Source of the DNA: Eleusine coracana subsp. coracana
Taxonomy: Eukaryota > Streptophyta > Magnoliopsida > Poales > Poaceae
Length of the DNA: 64,000 nt
Assembly: GCA_032690845.1 (NCBI GenBank)
Contig: CM064430.1
Span: forward strand, 5,132,949-5,196,948
Direction: 5' to 3'
Shown here: positions 1 to 12,897 of the stretch, in pieces
Numbering within the stretch: the first letter of the stretch is position 1
Layout of the letters: each line of letters starts with the position of its first letter
Translations under genes and position numbers: made by a program
Notes under the pieces: generated by a model
Databases searched by the model: none
Told to the model about the DNA's origin: nothing
What the model saw: only the letters and a program-made list of their open reading frames with translations

Positions 1-359
1 GGAGGTGGTGTGGCCGAAGAGGAGGAGGCGGCAAGGAGAGGAGGGAGGCGGCTCTAGTGGGGAGAGGAGGGAGACGACCAGGAGAGGAAGGAGGGAGGCG
101 TCCAGGAGAGAAATGAGCCATGGGCGGCTAGGATTTGTTCTTTCTTATAGTGTGGAGAGTAAAGTGGGATGAAAAGAATTTATAGGCCCAAAGTAGCACA
201 GATGAAGAATTAGCCCGCCGCTAAAAATTATTTTTTTAGCTGCAGTTCAGATCTTAAACTGCCGTTAAATATCTCTAAAATACTATAGCGGTGGGGGATA
301 ATATTACCACCACAAGACTCATTTTTTAAACGTCGCTAAAGACCACTTTTGTGGTAGTG
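1..359 (+). mobile_element. Right end of a CACTA transposon (cut by window start)
   Basis: The sequence ends at 359 with GTGGTAGTG, the reverse complement of CACTACCAC, which is a CACTA-type terminus. Just inside are palindrome-like GC-rich units such as the one at 236-266 (TAGCTGCAG ... CTGCCGTTA), 31 bp long like the subterminal units of the CACTA at 46557-63662, so the two elements belong to related families. The rest of the element lies outside the window. No coding sequence is visible in this piece. Confidence 0.65.
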
Positions 360-424
360 TGATTTCTTCATAAGTGGGCATATATCTTATGGACTTGTGT
401 TTCACCATCCGCAGCGGTACATCA

Positions 425-3400
425 TGTGACACCTATGGTCTCACCTTAGCACATTAGTCACCCAAGGGAGGCAAACCAAAGAGAAAATAACAAATTAAAA
501 ACTCATGTTTGAATTTATTTGAATTTGGTTCAAATCTGATCAGAACTAGAGCTAGAAATTTTCTCATGTAAGTTACCCAAATATATTTTATCTCATAGTT
601 AAGTAGGTCAAATAAATCACATAAAGTTCATAAATAGGATTACTTTAAAAATTCAAATTTCAAATTTTATAAGGGATCACTGAAACAAATCATACCCATA
701 ATTGAGATCCAATCATCATGAACAACATATAATTTTTTCTTGATTTAACAATATAAGGAAGAGTGAATTTTGAATTTTTTAGCAAATCACATTTTCTAAA
801 CAGATTTCAACCTTGTCACTGAAGCAACTTTAAAATTAAATAACTCCTACATGATTTCACTTCCAAAATGACATCATCAATTTTAAGTTACTAGAAACAT
901 TGTCTTCATGATGTGAAACCCTATTTAATTTTGAACCTCATTTGATGCCCCAAATTGAATTTACGAACAACCTAAAAGACAAGGAATTTCTAGACAGAAT
1001 TTTTTTTCCAAGTTCCTGTGGCCATGATAGCATTTTCAAAATGCAGTCTCTCAATCCCTAGTTCTTCATTTTGTGCTTGTCATCAAAATGGATGCTACGG
1101 ACCATGCTCTATCAAATGGTGGAAGAAGAATTAAATTTGGGCCCATTTAGGTGCCCCAAAACAGTGGCTAAAGTTGCTTCAAATCATGGTTTCCTGGGAG
1201 ATTTGAACTGCCGGTGGGTCCCACCTGTCAGTGACTCAGTAAAAACACAACCCGGGTGCCGCCCGCCCTGCCCGTGTGGCCGCCGGTGTACGGCCCGACT
1301 GGCACCTAATCGGATCACCGTCCCCACCCACGAGGCGCTAACACCCCCCTTGCTCTCTCTCTCTCTCACACTCTCTCTCTCTCTCTCCCCGCTCATTTTC
1401 TCCTTTCAGCCTCCATTGCCACCTGAGGCAAAGCTCCATTGCCCGGCCGCCTTCCACCGTCGTCCATCGCCACTCGGAGCTTCACCTCGACCTCCTTCCC
1501 CAGACTACATGAGCTTGTGTCCTTCCTTGCTCTGAGCGCAACGAATCAAGCCGGTTCTTCCGCCTCGCCAACCACCGCCCCTCCACCTCGCTCACCCTCC
1601 ATAGTGAGAGATTACCATATGTTACGGTGATAGATCACCATATTGTATGATGGTTGACTCCGCAACAGTCAACTTTTCAGCAACGACTAGTGGAGAGGTT
1701 GGAGCCTATAAATAGTTGTTGTCCAATTCATGAAGACCTCTCTTGTCCATTTGGATTGCTGGAGTAATTAGTAGAGAGCCAAGAGGAGAAGAGAGTACAC
1801 TTTAGCAAAGATTTGAGAGCTATATTTGAGTGTTAAAGAGAGTAACAAGAGCATCCCTTCATCTCTAGCCTAGGGAGGTTCTCGAGAGTGTATAGTACTG
1901 TTACTCTTGGTCTGTGGAAGGGCCTAGACCAGTTAGGTGTCAGTGATCGAGTCTATTGTGACTGGTTGTGAAGGTCATTACACGTTTGTATAAGGTTGAA
2001 GCTCGCCTTTAAAAGGAGCATCAAGAAAAGAGCGCCTGTGCTTGCACTATGAGCGTGCATCAAGTTCTTAAGGGAGGCAAGCCCGTGCCTTGGTGGCTGC
2101 GGTTAAGCGACCACGACGCCTAGACGCCGATCACTGCGTGGTCCTTATCTGAACGCCCTTATCCTCTCCCTCTCACTCCCATTCTTCCTTCTTGCTCCCA
2201 CTGCTCTCATTCTCTCCTTCGGCCTCCATTGCCGCCCGCGTCAAACTCTGAGGGTTCGAGCTCGAGCACGTGCGAACCAGTCTCCCCCTAACCCCCCCCC
2301 CCCCCCCCCCGCCCGGATTTGGAGATTCCTCCCTCGACCCCGACCGCAGCCCTGCCATTGCCCTCTCCCTCCACGATGAGCTATATTTGGATTCCATCCA
2401 CCCGAGATTTCCCCATCTTGTGGCGAACCAGAATGAACCAATTTAGCCTCGATTCTTGTAGATCACCGCCCGGAACGCCGTTCGTCGCCATCGCTGACCG
2501 CTGCTCACTGCCGTCCTCCCTCGCGCAGGCGCCTCAGTGAGCTCCCTCGCCTCCCTGTACGCGTCGCTCCCACACCTCTCCGTCTGCATCCGGCCCCGGC
2601 GAGCCGCCGTCTCGCAGCTGTCATCACAACGTCGCCACGCGCTCAGTGCGCGCGCTCGCCCGGGGGTCGGCTCTGGCTGGCCGAGCCACCAGCCAGGCAA
2701 GCCTTGTGGCCTCTGGCCACCACCGCGCCTGGGCCAGATCGGGCCCAGGAAGCTCCCCACGCCCCGCCTGGCCTCCTGGGCCATGGAAAAATGACCCAAT
2801 GGCCAGAAAATTTTCTTTAATTTAAATATGTAGCCAAATAAATAGTTGCTACTCCAAATTTCATTCAAGAAATATTTAATAGAAATAAAAATGCATAAAA
2901 ATACTTTTTGGACTCTATAACACGTAGTATTTTATATAAATGCCGAGACACCCCAAAGGCACATATTTATTTTTGCATGTATTAAATGGTTAAAAATAAA
3001 AATGAAATCATAATTAATTTTCAGTGCATTATTTAATTATCATGTTTCACCTGCATGTTCATTTTATCATTTCAATGCGTAACATCAAATGACCTATTTA
3101 AATTCCTAGTATGTTAGCTGCCATGATGATTTTAGTGCTTTCATTATTTTTAATTAATAAGAAATATTGGTGTGGAATCTTGCTATGAGCTTTGGCACAA
3201 AAATCCTGAATGATATTCCCCACCACATATATTTTTCTCCCTGGTATTTATATTCCAGAACCACGCCTAATAATAAAAATCTTCACTTTATCTCTAGTAA
3301 TGGCAAGTTTGTAATTACTAGAAACTGGAGCACATGTATTAACCTGTAAGCATTTAGATACCTTGTTCTCTGCACTTTATATTTTATTTACGTCACTTTG

Positions 3401-5068
3401 CCTCTGATCACCATGTAATGCTCACTAGCTGATTAAACCTGGATCACTTATTACTATCACCATCACTAAAACACCATTCATATTTTCACGATGTTAAAAG
3501 AAAGCAATGTAAGAAGTCACTCGTGTCCTTCTCCAATGCACCCCTGCACTTTATATATGCATCATGTCATAGCATGTATTGATTGAGGAACTGCCATGAA
3601 TCCTCTCTATCTTTACTTGCATTGCATTTCATCCAATAGGACTCAACAACGGGAGTTTGAAGGTGGAGATAGTTCCGGAGGAGCCCGAAGTTGAGACTAA
3701 TCCTCTTGAGAGTACTAACTATAATCTAAACCAAGACAAGCCCTAGTGCACTCCTATGTTTTAAAATTTTTATTTTTGTATCACCTATATGTGTGTCATG
3801 TATTATGCATTATATGTAGGAAAATGATTGAAGCCTAGTTGCATATAGGCAAAACAAAATCCTATGGGTATAAGTCTACTTGTAAAACCATTAGTTAGAT
3901 TTTTCTATGCTTAATATCGAGTCATCGGTAGTAAAATTGGATGGTACAAAGACTACTCGATATAGGATGGTTTGGAAATTTATTACTAGGTAAACTCTCA
4001 TATAACGATGGACTAATTGGGGACCGAACGGAGAAATGCATGTGTAGGTTGAGGTGGTAAGATTGGTCCTTGTCTGTCATAGTCCTGTTTGTGTCGATTA
4101 AGAACCCAATTTGAGTGTGACCCCGTTGATCAAGTTTTGAATAGTACCAAGTGCATGCTAGTGATATGGGCACTAGTAAACCAACATAGCTTGATTATCA
4201 TAGTAGTTGGACGGTCCCTCATCGCTCTTTGGGAACGATCATAAGTGCATGGTGGCATTTGAGTGGTATGAGTGGTGGAAGGGTGCATGGTCTAACCATG
4301 GATATCGGGTATCGCGTGGATGACATGTATTCGGGAGCGTGTGAAACCTTGCCCGACTCTTTGGTGATCTCACGAAAGGTTGTCGTACGCGACTCTTTGG
4401 AGTGTGCGTGCGCTGTGTATTTGGGTTTCTCCTATAGGATATAAATCGATTTGAGTCGCCGTCCCTTGCGGTTATTGAGTACCACTTGTAATCGTTGTCA
4501 CATCGAAGTAAAAAGTGAAATAATGATGATGATTATACTTGTTGTATTTCTATTAATTAGATTACAACCATGTTTGCTATAGCATAGCTGCACTACATTT
4601 ATTTTATGCAAGAACCCTATTAATTTGGCTAAAATATGAAAATAAGAATCAATTATTAGTATTATTTTTGCAATTATTCCAGCAACATTTGGTCAGCCCC
4701 CTACATACTAGGTGTCGGCCTTAGCGTGCTATTTTGACGGGTAAGTCTTATTGAGTATTAGTTGGTCAGGACTTTGCTCTATGTGATTTTGTGTAGATGT
4801 TCTTCTTGATAATGAGGCATGTCTACGGGCTTGATGTGCTTCATGATAAGATTCTAACGTGTGATATATTGCTTCCGCTATCTATATTACCGAATTTCAA
4901 ATTTATTGACATATCCAAATCTGAACAAAAGTTGTAATAATTCAATTTTAACATTGCATAATAATCTTTTATGCTTATATGTATGTACTTTTAGACTCTT
5001 GCTTCGTCAAGATGTCACCCGATGTTCGATCCTTCGACTACCCCCTCATTTGTAGGGCGGGAATGTCA
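425..5068 (+). mobile_element. Diverged Tekay-like LTR, probably a solo LTR
   Basis: It begins TGTGACACCTATGGTCTCAC, close to the start of the LTRs at 19648 and 30811 (TGTGACACCTCTGGTGTCAG). Several blocks follow in the same order as in those LTRs: an AT-rich start, a GC-rich block around 1200-1350 and 2450-2790 with a GGTGTACGGCC-like stretch, a block at about 3660-3700 with GGAGGAGCCCGAAG, a block at 4440-4490 (AAATCGATTTGAGTCGCC then GAGTACCACTTG), a block at 4735 (TTGACGGGTAAGTC) and GATGTCACCCGA near 5010. It is longer than the 3.3-3.5 kb LTRs, so it may hold an insertion. I did not find a matching 5-bp target duplication, so the right border is approximate. No gag-pol is next to it, hence the solo LTR reading. 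Confidence 0.5.
1605..2165 (+). other. Unassigned block with TATA-like box inside the old LTR
   Basis: This block has no counterpart in the LTRs at 19648 and 30811. It contains CCTATAAATAG at about 1705-1715 followed by a leader-like stretch, and it begins near TGTTACGGTG at 1620, which resembles a short LTR of another element. Similar pyrimidine-rich sequence containing CCTCCATTGCC lies on both sides (about 1365-1430 and 2165-2240). I could not find matching target duplications, so its identity as an inserted LTR is only a guess. Confidence 0.25.
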
Positions 5069-8000
5069 TAGTGTTCTGTAGCTCAAACAATAGCAGAGCC
5101 AACAAGAATAAGAATGCCTCCAATGGTGGCGGCGGTGTGCTGGTAGCCTGGTGCAGAAGTGAGAGGACACAATCCGACGTGGGACACGTAAGAACATGCG
5201 GCTCCAAACTACAAAAGATGGAATCAGAATTGGAATCCATGATGGAAAACAAACAAAAATCGATTCAAACTAAAAAATTGGTAGGCGGGCACCAAATTGG
5301 CAGGCACGGACACAAAAAATTGGGGTAGACGACCATACGACAGAATAGTTATAAATTACGACAAAAACTCTCTCTTATTAAGAGTAGAGATAAAGCCAAA
5401 GAAAATTGGAACAAAATCACAGAATAGTTATAAATTTTAGAAATAGTTTCATTCTTCGTTGCTAATTTCGAATTGAAGCTAGCCACTCTATGAGCTCTAC
5501 CACCATACGACACTAAGGTCAACACAGCCGACCTGCTGCCTACAATGCTTGGCTTGCTATTTCAAGTTCGTGTGAAAGGCTCCGACAGACTAGTGCCAAG
5601 GCATGCGGCGAGCTGCTATTTCTATGCCAACTGCCAGTGCCAGTCAAGTGGGATGAGCAAAACAGAGTGATGACACATGGAAAACAACCTCAACAAGAGT
5701 ATGTACCTGCCTCGCTAATAATAAAGAAGGTCATTATAGTACATATAATTTGTTGCAGTGATGAAGGGAGAATGACAAATAGGTTGAAATTAAAAAAACG
5801 AGAATGCACGGAAATATTATGTGACACAAGGACACCTAAAGCATGCTGGTCAAATATTTCTATAATCTGAAGGCTGGTGTTGATAGCTTGGTGGCATCAC
5901 ACAACACCCTGAGCAATATTATGCAAATATATGTACTCCATTATAATAAAGATGATCTTTAGACAACGCAAAATATACTACATCTGTCCCAATTTAGCTG
6001 CTGTTTTAGCTATGGGCACAAGAAATAAGACGGGGTGAACAATGTGTAATGTATATGAAATGAGGAAAGATGAATGAGGAGAGAAATGAAGGTAGAATAT
6101 ATTTGGATGCTAGAATGACAAGTAAATTGACAGAAAATATATAGAAAGCTTGAATGGAATATACATTCAGATGAATGGAGTAACATTGTTATTGTTAGTC
6201 TCTTTTGGTAACAAAGTGGTACATGACCAACTTCTTTTGCGATAATAATATTTTAAAAATAATCTCAAATTATAATAGAGTCAATAATCTAAACAATTTG
6301 CCTAGCCTCCCTTGTCACCTTGCTAGTTCTGATAAGGGTGATTATGTTCTTGTTGCTTCGAGCTTTAGCTTGCTAACATCTGTCACTTCCATTGCAGTAC
6401 ACAAAGAGCATAATTACTTGAATATTTTAATTTATTTATTATTCACTATTATAATTTTAAAGTTTCAAAGGACACATTTTAATTATGTTTCAGCATATTA
6501 TCCCATTTGTAAATATTGACTAATGTGCATGCAGCTGCAGTCGAGGCCTAAATAGCTCTTTGTTTCTGAGAAAAACAGTTGAGTGGCTCATATGTGGTAT
6601 TTGTTTTAGACCAAAGGCTCTTTTGGCCCTGCTTTGTATTGAAACCAAAATAACAGTATGCTAGGGTTGCCAGCTTTATAGGTAAAGAGTGCTGAGAAAT
6701 CAACCCAACTGTCCAACTTAGCTCTATTACAAACCTAGAGGAGATAGCGAACAAGGATCAAAGGTCATGCCACTATAAAACATTAACAACCAAAAGTTGA
6801 CAACTTGGGATGGAAATGCTATCCTATTCCTGCAGCTAAAGATAGTTGTTGTTATTGTTGGAGCTTATGTAGTTTCTTCATGACTGTCGTCTTGGTCTCC
6901 ATTATCTTGTCCTGATTCTTCCCTGCACTAAGTATACACCATTTCTGCATCATTGACATAATCTTGTAAATTATCACAATATGGTCTGCTGAAAATCAAG
7001 TTGTTTCTGGTAGTCCATAAAGACCAACAGGCAGCTGCAAGAAGAAAAGCGGCACACTTGGCCTCATATGTGGTAGTTCTCAAAGATAACAATAGCTAGT
7101 CGAAAAGAAGGATATGTATATAGAAAAATGACCAATAATGATTTTGTATATAGACCACAACATATGGATATACTTATACTTTTATATAACACTATAGTAC
7201 CTCAATATATTCTATACATAAGCTAATGCTTATCTGGTAAGCTCATTTTTTTTAGAATGTGCTCTATATGCATATGATTAAGTGAAAAGAGATATCCGAG
7301 GTGAGCATAAGGCCAATATTTATTCTACACGTTAGGGGATAATCAACTTGACCTATATCTTAGAAGATACATTATGGAAAGCTACCTATGCAACCTAGGA
7401 GGAATTTGCTAACGTTATAATAAGAACAAATAGGCACATATTAAATCTGCGTTGAGATGAACTTGAACTTTTTCTTGGTATATACCAGCCCTCAACTAAA
7501 TAAAGTGAACTTGAAGTTGAGTGATATACCCACGCCCTCAACCAAATAAACTGGCCTTAGATTTTTAAGGCAATACGTTGCGAACATAATTTAGTCTATA
7601 CATCCATTGTGTGAAATGTATTTCATTCAGCACTTCATAATTCATGAAAGTGACCCATGTAAATATCACATTATGAGGCGTGCACAACGAAGACCATCAG
7701 TTTTTATTAATAATATCAAACGCAATCAGTAACTCACAAAATATATTGAATAAGCACCACACGAGATACACAATACCTACTTGAAGAGAGCGAACGCGTA
7801 CAAGTCAACCAAGAAATGACCGCACCAAAAAGAAAGCACATGGATGTCTGTCTTGCTTGTTAAAATAAAATTTGACAAACAAAGTGTCCGTGCGTTGCTA
7901 CAGTTTCAAGAAAAAAAAAGTTGTTGCTATATGAAAAATTTGTAAACTTTCTGACTCTTGTCTCATTCTTTATTAAAAACTCTTTACTGTTTATTCATGT

Positions 8001-8871
8001 TCTCTCAAACCTTTTTGTCGGGAGCTTAAATTGTCACTGTCCTACTTGAGGCTCGTCACTGACAAAGGTTGGCGCATCCACCACCAAGTGTCCAAGTACC
8101 GTGTGCCCATCCATCCCACGCTCTCCCCCTCTCAGGAACAGCAATACAGCAAGCACACTATCGGCAACGAAAAAGTCAACAATGAGCGTGTGGCGTGGGC
8201 CGGCAACAGTGGGTTGATTCCTCGTGTCCGATCATGCATGGTCCTAATTCCATGTTGTACGCACAAGACCCCAAATTTGAGTTGAAAAGATCTCGTACTT
8301 GAATGCCTTATCAGTTCCTAGTCTCTATTTAGTACTTTGAACGTGCGGCATGCACATGCAATCCTCTCACTATAAATATTTAATAATGATATATGATATT
8401 ATTACAACTAATGATAAACTGATTACTCCTCCATTTTTTTATTACTGTCCTTTGGACAGCCCTTGCTAGTTCATATTTAGTTTATTCTTCCTGTCCGAAA
8501 TGATAGGAATTTCAGACCGGAGGAGTAATTAAATCTTACACAATATACAGGTCATTTACAACTCAATTTCTTATTCCACAATACTTAGTCGACACATGCA
8601 CATGAAAAGTAAGATAATATAGTGCCAGAAGTAGTTTGATTACAATCGATCACATGCACATTTTTATTCTTGATTCGCTCAAGACACCATCTGATATCTT
8701 CGTAGAAAGTATCTTGCTTCATAATTGTCAAATGCTAACATGTTGACGAGGAATTCTCTTTAGTGTTGCATAAAACTCAGCTCAATTTGTAGAAGCGCAA
8801 ATAACCCCCATTGACCATTATATTGATTGTTCGGCAATTTGTCAACAAAGGCATATGAGGTTATTGGTTAT
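5069..8871. other. Intergenic, no supported gene
   Basis: The stretch is AT-rich. The open frames here are short (about 105 codons or fewer), have no recognisable motif and show no family resemblance. A degenerate LINE scrap is listed separately at 6780-7075. Near 5985 there is a decayed Stowaway-like terminus (CTACATCTGTCCCAA) and near 8478-8525 a small palindromic remnant of the same type. An imperfect direct repeat (CCCTCAACTAAATAAA / CCCTCAACCAAATAAA) lies near 7490-7555. I see nothing else I can support. Confidence 0.5.
6780..7075 (-). mobile_element. Degenerate LINE ORF2 C-terminal scrap
   Basis: Read on the minus strand from about 7064, the translation contains AACWSLWTTRNNLIFSRP, the pattern seen near the C-terminus of plant LINE reverse-transcriptase polyproteins, after the zinc-binding (zf-RVT) region. 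A stop follows within about 50 codons and the remainder is untranslated or decayed. No poly-A tail or target duplication could be identified. The assignment rests on this one motif. Confidence 0.4.
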
Positions 8872-9968
8872 TCAGAGCACCCACTTGATACGATCGCTGG
8901 TGGACTCGTAGCGTTTAGACTGGTGTTTCACCATCCGGAGTCCTCCTTGGTCGTTGCTACGAAGCACCTCGACACCTGTGAGCACCACAAACTCACCAAT
9001 TGTTTGGCAATCCTCATCAAAGGAGTAGCTGAGCGACACGGTCTGCTCAACGTGGACATGCTTAGCGATGCAAAACCTGCCCGAGCCCAGGTTCACGATG
9101 CCGATCCCCATCGATCGCCACACTTTCGTTGTGTGGTGCATGATGCCCGGGAAGCGTTTGTTCAGCAGGATCGACGTCTCCTCTTTGTTCAGCAGTGTCC
9201 CGCGTGCCACCACTCGTGCTTCTCCGTGTCGAAGCAGTAGGTGTCAGCGCCATCCTCGTCTTCCATCCTCTCGCCCGCCGAGACGCAGATGACGCGGCCG
9301 GCGTTGAGCAGCGCGGAGGACTCGATCCTCTGTGATGATTCATAAGGAGCCGACGAGGGCAGCGGTGGAAGAGGCTGCCATTTGAGCTCAGGAGATCTAC
9401 GGCCCCAGAACCAGAAGAGGTGCCGCCGCCGCTGCTTCTGCTCCGGCGACTCGGTGCCTAAATGAAGGACCTCGAAGCCGTTACCTTCCATGGGACCGGA
9501 CCGCATCATGTAGAGGCTTTCGGACCCGGGCATGGCACCCGGGACCGCGAAGGAGACGGGATTGCATCCCTTGGGCTCCTTGAGGGTGGGCATGGTCTTC
9601 ATGGAGCAGGACTGCACGTCGCAGAGGAGGGTGTGGCCATGCTCGTCGGTGTGGAGGATCCTGCCGGCCTCACCGTCAGTAGTGCAGCCGCGGGGTGTCA
9701 AGATCGAGAACGTGTCGTCCGGCGACGAGTACGGCCCGTCGCGGCACGGCTGCAGACGCAGGCTCGGTGCAGGCAGCCGCCGCAGTTTCTCGATCTTCGG
9801 TGGCTTATTGCCGCCGTTGTTGTTACCCGCGTGCTTCGCGTTTGCGGCTTCTGCTTCGGCGATCGACGGGTAGAAAAGGTGCTTGGAGACGTCCAGGCGG
9901 TGCAATGAATACATTGGGCCATTATTGTAGCCTAACAGTACAACCAGGTTCACAAACCGCCGGTTCAT
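8872..9968 (-). pseudogene. DUF1668-like gene, copy A, internally deleted
   Basis: The gene starts at the ATG at 9966-9968 (MNRRFVNLVVLL), preferred over the ATG 30 bases upstream because the other family copies begin at this same motif. The N-terminal frame runs through YSLHRLDVSKHLFYPS, the middle repeats and CFDTEKHEWWHAG, then stops at 9189. The C-terminal part continues in another frame from about 9213 to the TGA at 8872, with NLGSGRFCIA, VVLTGVEVLR and LRMVKH-like motifs. Compared with intact copy E, about 200 bp between the WWQAG motif and the LLNLGGG motif are missing at about 9195, and the frame is shifted. The family is expected to form a kelch-like beta-propeller; its biochemical role is unknown. 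It is the only copy on the minus strand, facing away from the others, and most likely dead. Confidence 0.75.
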
Positions 9969-10405
9969 CTTTAGTTCTCTTCCGCTGGAAAACGCCAAGA
10001 TTTTTCAGTTCGATTTCAGTTCTCAATCTATCTTCAAGCTGCAGCAGGGTTTAATCTGGTCGGCCTTGGATTATTCGACACAGAAAGGAAAGAACAAAAA
10101 CAATCTAGTATTGAGGAAGAGATCGATTACAGTTAGTTGAAGAATGTCTTCAGCAACTGGGATTGTTTGACGTGATCACAGATTTGAAGGCTAGCTGATG
10201 ATGTGCGTACCTTAGAGGAGGCGGATCTTGATGAGGGGCTCTGTGATTGGAGAGGTTGAGCGCCGCCAACTGGCTATGGCCTATGGATAGCGGCGGCGGA
10301 CTCCTCCTGTATGACCTACACTTGCACCGCACCTCAACCCCATGACTTGACCCGTGCGATACAGAATCCAGAGTCATCCAACGTGTCCCATTCCTTGGTG
10401 CTGCC
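9969..10405 (-). promoter_or_regulatory. Upstream leader of copy A
   Basis: This is the 5' flank of copy A on the minus strand, where the 5' UTR and promoter should lie by analogy with copies B, E, G and H. It ends at the hAT element at 10406. No TATA box is convincing. The short frames on both strands here are not supported as genes. Confidence 0.3.
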
Positions 10406-11040
10406 CAGGGCCGGCTCTATGATTCCAAGGGCCCTCGAGCGAACCAATGTTATGGGAGACGGCCAGCGACAGTAGCCCAGGCACCTAGGCAAGCGGCAGC
10501 GCCGGCATGCACTACCCCCTGACGATCGCTTCCTCCGCTCCTCAGATCTCGAATCGATCGTGGCGCCATGACCTTGGATCACGAGTTTGTGACTCATTGA
10601 ATCGAACCGTCGTCTGATCCAGGAGACCGTCGAATACAGGATACGTACAGGTGTAGTGTAGGGCTAGTAAAAAAAATTTGATAAAAAAAATATCGGTGGT
10701 TACTGATAAACATGATATTTCAGAAATATCGACAAATCCGGTGAATAAAATAGATTATTTTTAAAATATTTTACATGATTTGAGAAAAAATAGTCTTAAA
10801 TCTATAAACTATCATAGTTACATATATAATTAAAGTAATTTTTATTAAATAAATATAGTCATTGATAAAATTTTGGTGATAAAAAATATATCAGACCTTA
10901 CTATACGATATATCGGATATTTCAGTAAAATTTCGCCGGAATTTTTTTTCTAGGTGTAGAAAACATACTTCATGATGGGCCCTCCTAGGCTATGGGCCCC
11001 CGGCCATCGCCTCAGGTGCATGGCCCAAGAGCCGGCCCTG
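10406..11040. mobile_element. Nonautonomous hAT element (635 bp)
   Basis: The termini are CAGGGCCGGCTCT on the left and AGAGCCGGCCCTG on the right, a perfect 13-bp inverted repeat with the CAGGG start usual for hAT elements. It is flanked by 8-bp target duplications that match 7 of 8 bases (GTGCTGCC at 10398-10405 and GCGCTGCC at 11041-11048). The interior is AT-rich with no transposase, so it depends on a transposase from elsewhere. Both ends and duplications are visible directly. Confidence 0.85.
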
Positions 11041-12110
11041 GCGCTGCCCGTCCATATAGAACCAATTCCCAGTCCTTCCTAAACCGATTCTTTTTTATTT
11101 TACAATCGAACTCTTACTAATGAGGTACGATATGGTTTATGTTGTTACCTTCCTTTTTGTTATCCGTATATGTGAATCATTGATTTCATTGTAATCTCAA
11201 CAGATTTTCATCGAGACACTGATACTAGTAGTTTTTAGTCGTTTACCTGATCCATTCGTGGCGAAAACCTAAAGAATGTAATTATACAGTTTACCAATTT
11301 CGAATATTGATACAATTAAAGTCACGTACATATTTTTCTTGCAAGGGGAGAATATGTCGGAGCAAGCACAACTGTCAACACTTGGTGGACCAAGATGGTG
11401 ATGGCACTAGAAAGATGTCAGTGATGATGCTCAACTTGCCACCGCCGTGCCACGCCTCAAGACCGGGAGCGGCGCCACATCATCGCCATTCGCCACTGCC
11501 ATGCCGAGACAAAGCCGGTGAAGACCTGAAGGACGCCGCAACCCCGCTCTGCTTCCTCAACCCCGAGCTCGATGGCTGCCGCCTCCTCCTCTGGATCCAG
11601 TAACCCCTCTCCCTCTCTCCCTCTAGCTAGATCTATGGTTCATGCCTAGAGTTATTGCACTGCCCCTCTCTAGATCGATGGCTAGGTTAGTTTTGATCCA
11701 GATAGATATCTCGTATAAAAAATATGGTTGTTGAACTTGTCAAGGACAAAAAAGCAAATGATGCCTTGTTTGCCAATGCAAAGACATACATTTTTTGCGG
11801 CAGATTCATCTCTACTATTAATTAAAAGAGGTGAACATGTCCATACGATATTGCACGGGTAGAGTTGCACAAGGAAACAAAATACGAACAAGCTCCAACT
11901 CAGAATTGCATAAGAAAAAAAACAAATATGACTCGTTGTTATGTTGCATAAGGAAAAAAAACAATACTTAGAACAAGCTCCAACTCAGAGTTGCATAGAA
12001 AAAATACGAGGAAAAAATAAAGGCCACTGTGGTAGCAATGCATGGGCACAAGGCTAGTCAGTATATAAAAAATATAGATAGAAGGGCTCATTCCCAAAGA
12101 CCTCCCCTGG
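11041..12110. other. Intergenic, no supported gene
   Basis: I see one 98-codon frame at 11307-11603 with no recognisable motif and a low-complexity tail. A diverged direct repeat of about 25 bp (GAACAAGCTCCAACTCAG) occurs near 11886 and 11972. Nothing else can be supported. Confidence 0.4.
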
Positions 12111-12530
12111 TTACAAAAGCAGGTTTCCTTGATACATGACAACGCTAGGATTCATTGTTTCTACCATGGCCAAATCAACTGATTCGCTTGTTCTTGGATC
12201 GTATGCTAGTAAAACTCTTTCCATTCCCTTCCTGATAAGCAACCTCTCGTCATCGAAAACCATTAATGGAGAAATATATCTGCTGTTGAGCGACATGGAT
12301 GCACATTGCAGAGAGTACCGTTTAGTCCATTGCCCCTTCTCCATGTCCACAGAGAACCAAAGATCTATCGAGCAGTCACTATAGTACCGTATGTTATAAA
12401 TACCCATAACCAAACACCCATTCAGGTTGGTTATGGAACGGTACCATTCTATGTTCATCGTTGGCGAAGGAGGCCGGGAGGCGGCCATATGGAGGGTGCA
12501 TAACGGAGCCCCAAATACGTATGTAAGTAC
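12111..12530 (-). pseudogene. Fragment of an F-box-associated-domain-like gene
   Basis: An open minus-strand frame runs from about 12530 down to 12111. It contains VDMEKGQWTKRYSL, PLMVFDDERLLI and LLAYDPRTSESVDL, which match the style of the F-box-associated domain of grass F-box proteins (blades of a propeller holding SCF substrates). The F-box itself and a proper start are missing. The frame's first codons (to 12605) come from a Stowaway-like terminus (ACTCCCTCCATACTAC near 12530), so the upstream part is not gene. The frame ends without a normal C-terminus. It is most likely a gene fragment; the family assignment is by motif style only. Confidence 0.5.
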
Positions 12531-12897
12531 TCCCTCCATACTACATTTAGATGTCGTTTTGGGTGTATAATCATCTGGTGAGAAAAGATGTCGTCCTGTG
12601 CTCATTGAGGATTCTTAGACTAAACTGCCCCTGCTAGCAGTAAATATGAACCCGTGAACGAGGCAACGTCTGGAAAAAATGAGTCTGCATGCACCTAGAA
12701 ACAAAGCAACGCCTTAATGAAGTCGCCTCGCTACTCGCGCGCGTGCATGCGCTGCTGGACTTAAAGTTGCCTCGCTGCTGGCTTGCATGCGTCTCTGCTG
12801 CTCGTGTCCCTCCGTCTGCTGTGTGCTCGCCGTTCCTCTCGCCTGCTTCTCGCCGTTCCTCCCTCTCTCACTTGCCTTGCTGCTTGTCGTGTGCCGC

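Noticed and set aside
2443..2868. 141-codon minus-strand frame
   Set aside because: It is in the GC-rich part of the old LTR, with no motif and frames open on the other strand too.
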